Shown here in pieces: positions 63,882 through 64,000 of a DNA stretch of 64,000 nucleotides. Made by a program: the position numbers and the translations under genes. Every line of letters starts with the position of its first letter. The first letter of the stretch is position 1. The stretch is from Epiperipatus broadwayi (Eukaryota > Onychophora > Udeonychophora > Euonychophora > Peripatidae): positions 93,984 through 157,983 of the forward strand of contig JAQFVV010013321.1 of the NCBI GenBank assembly GCA_028023455.1, read 5' to 3'. The notes beneath the pieces were generated by a model. The model did not search any database, was not told the DNA's origin, and saw only the letters and a program-made list of their open reading frames with translations.

Positions 63882-64000
63882 AATTCTACTTAAATATGAC
63901 AAAATCAACAAAAAAATCATTCAAAATATAGTATTGTACACCAGCATGTTCATAGTGCTTTCTAAGCTTGGAAATACAGCTAGGTTACAAATTTCTAAAA

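Larger units (their letters stand above)
56325..64000. repeat. 168-bp satellite array, about 45.7 monomers, continuing past the window
   Basis: Monomer starts (AATTCTAC) recur every 168 bp from 56491 to 63882, with only a single net base lost over 44 units (in the A-run near 62897). Each monomer carries an AAGCTT (HindIII) site, TATGACAAAA, GTATTGTACA and TTTGAATACTTTAACATTG. At least six variant classes differ at fixed positions and are ordered into higher-order units (see the sub-features). The first monomer (56325-56490) is the most divergent at its left edge and overlaps the ORF1 frame. The length near one nucleosome suggests a centromeric, pericentromeric or heterochromatic tandem repeat. 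No CENP-B-box-like motif was seen. Confidence 0.97.

Noticed and set aside
56325-64000. CRISPR-like array
   Set aside because: Monomers are contiguous with no spacers, and the genome is eukaryotic; it is a satellite.

Overview
The window is a very AT-rich (about three quarters A+T by eye) stretch of an animal, probably invertebrate, nuclear genome. No prokaryotic gene layout is present. The evidence is a spliced Ly-6/uPAR-type terminal exon with a GPI-anchor tail, several families of eukaryotic transposable elements (Penelope-like, RTE/Jockey-like LINEs, LTR retrotransposons, hAT), many (TA)n microsatellites and a 168-bp satellite array. The species cannot be fixed from sequence alone; mollusc or arachnid would fit the element mix, but this is a guess. 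Only one stretch looks like host coding sequence (27749-27933). Nearly all other open frames are pieces of mobile elements or low-complexity translations.

Layout. 1-9000: the 3' end of a Penelope-like element with a GIY-YIG domain (2-810), a minus-strand LTR-retroelement remnant with integrase-tail, acidic-repeat and coiled-coil fragments (about 3300-5560), a three-copy inverted/direct repeat cluster (6380-7310), and two further GIY-YIG fragments, one of them arranged as a 480-bp palindrome (7898-8381). 9000-20400: mostly featureless AT-rich DNA holding a plus-strand LINE reverse-transcriptase remnant split by a 173-bp MITE (about 11600-12690). 20426-26440: the best-preserved mobile element, a minus-strand LTR retrotransposon with two 1.77-kb LTRs, primer-binding site, polypurine tract and a short 2.5-kb interior carrying only a coiled-coil gag-like frame. 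27749-28039: Ly-6 exon and poly(A) signal. 30880-33225 and 37990-44620: two decayed antisense LINEs. The second is interrupted by a hAT-type element (39426-43146) with a perfect 8-bp target duplication, which itself appears to carry an LTR-like island. 47700-51812: GC-richer, TATA-bearing LTR-like islands separated by long TA arrays. 54827-56407: an (ATA)87 array followed by a retroelement ORF1 with a CCHC zinc knuckle, frameshifted once. 56325-64000: about 45.7 copies of a 168-bp satellite, continuing past the window.

The most interesting structure is the right end. The ORF1 reading frame runs without a break into the first satellite monomer. The array has a clear higher-order organisation: a six-monomer, 1008-bp unit on the right and a three-monomer expansion on the left. 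The rest of the window is a record of nested insertions (satellite on ORF1; LTR in hAT in LINE; MITE in LINE; short insert at a reverse-transcriptase active site).
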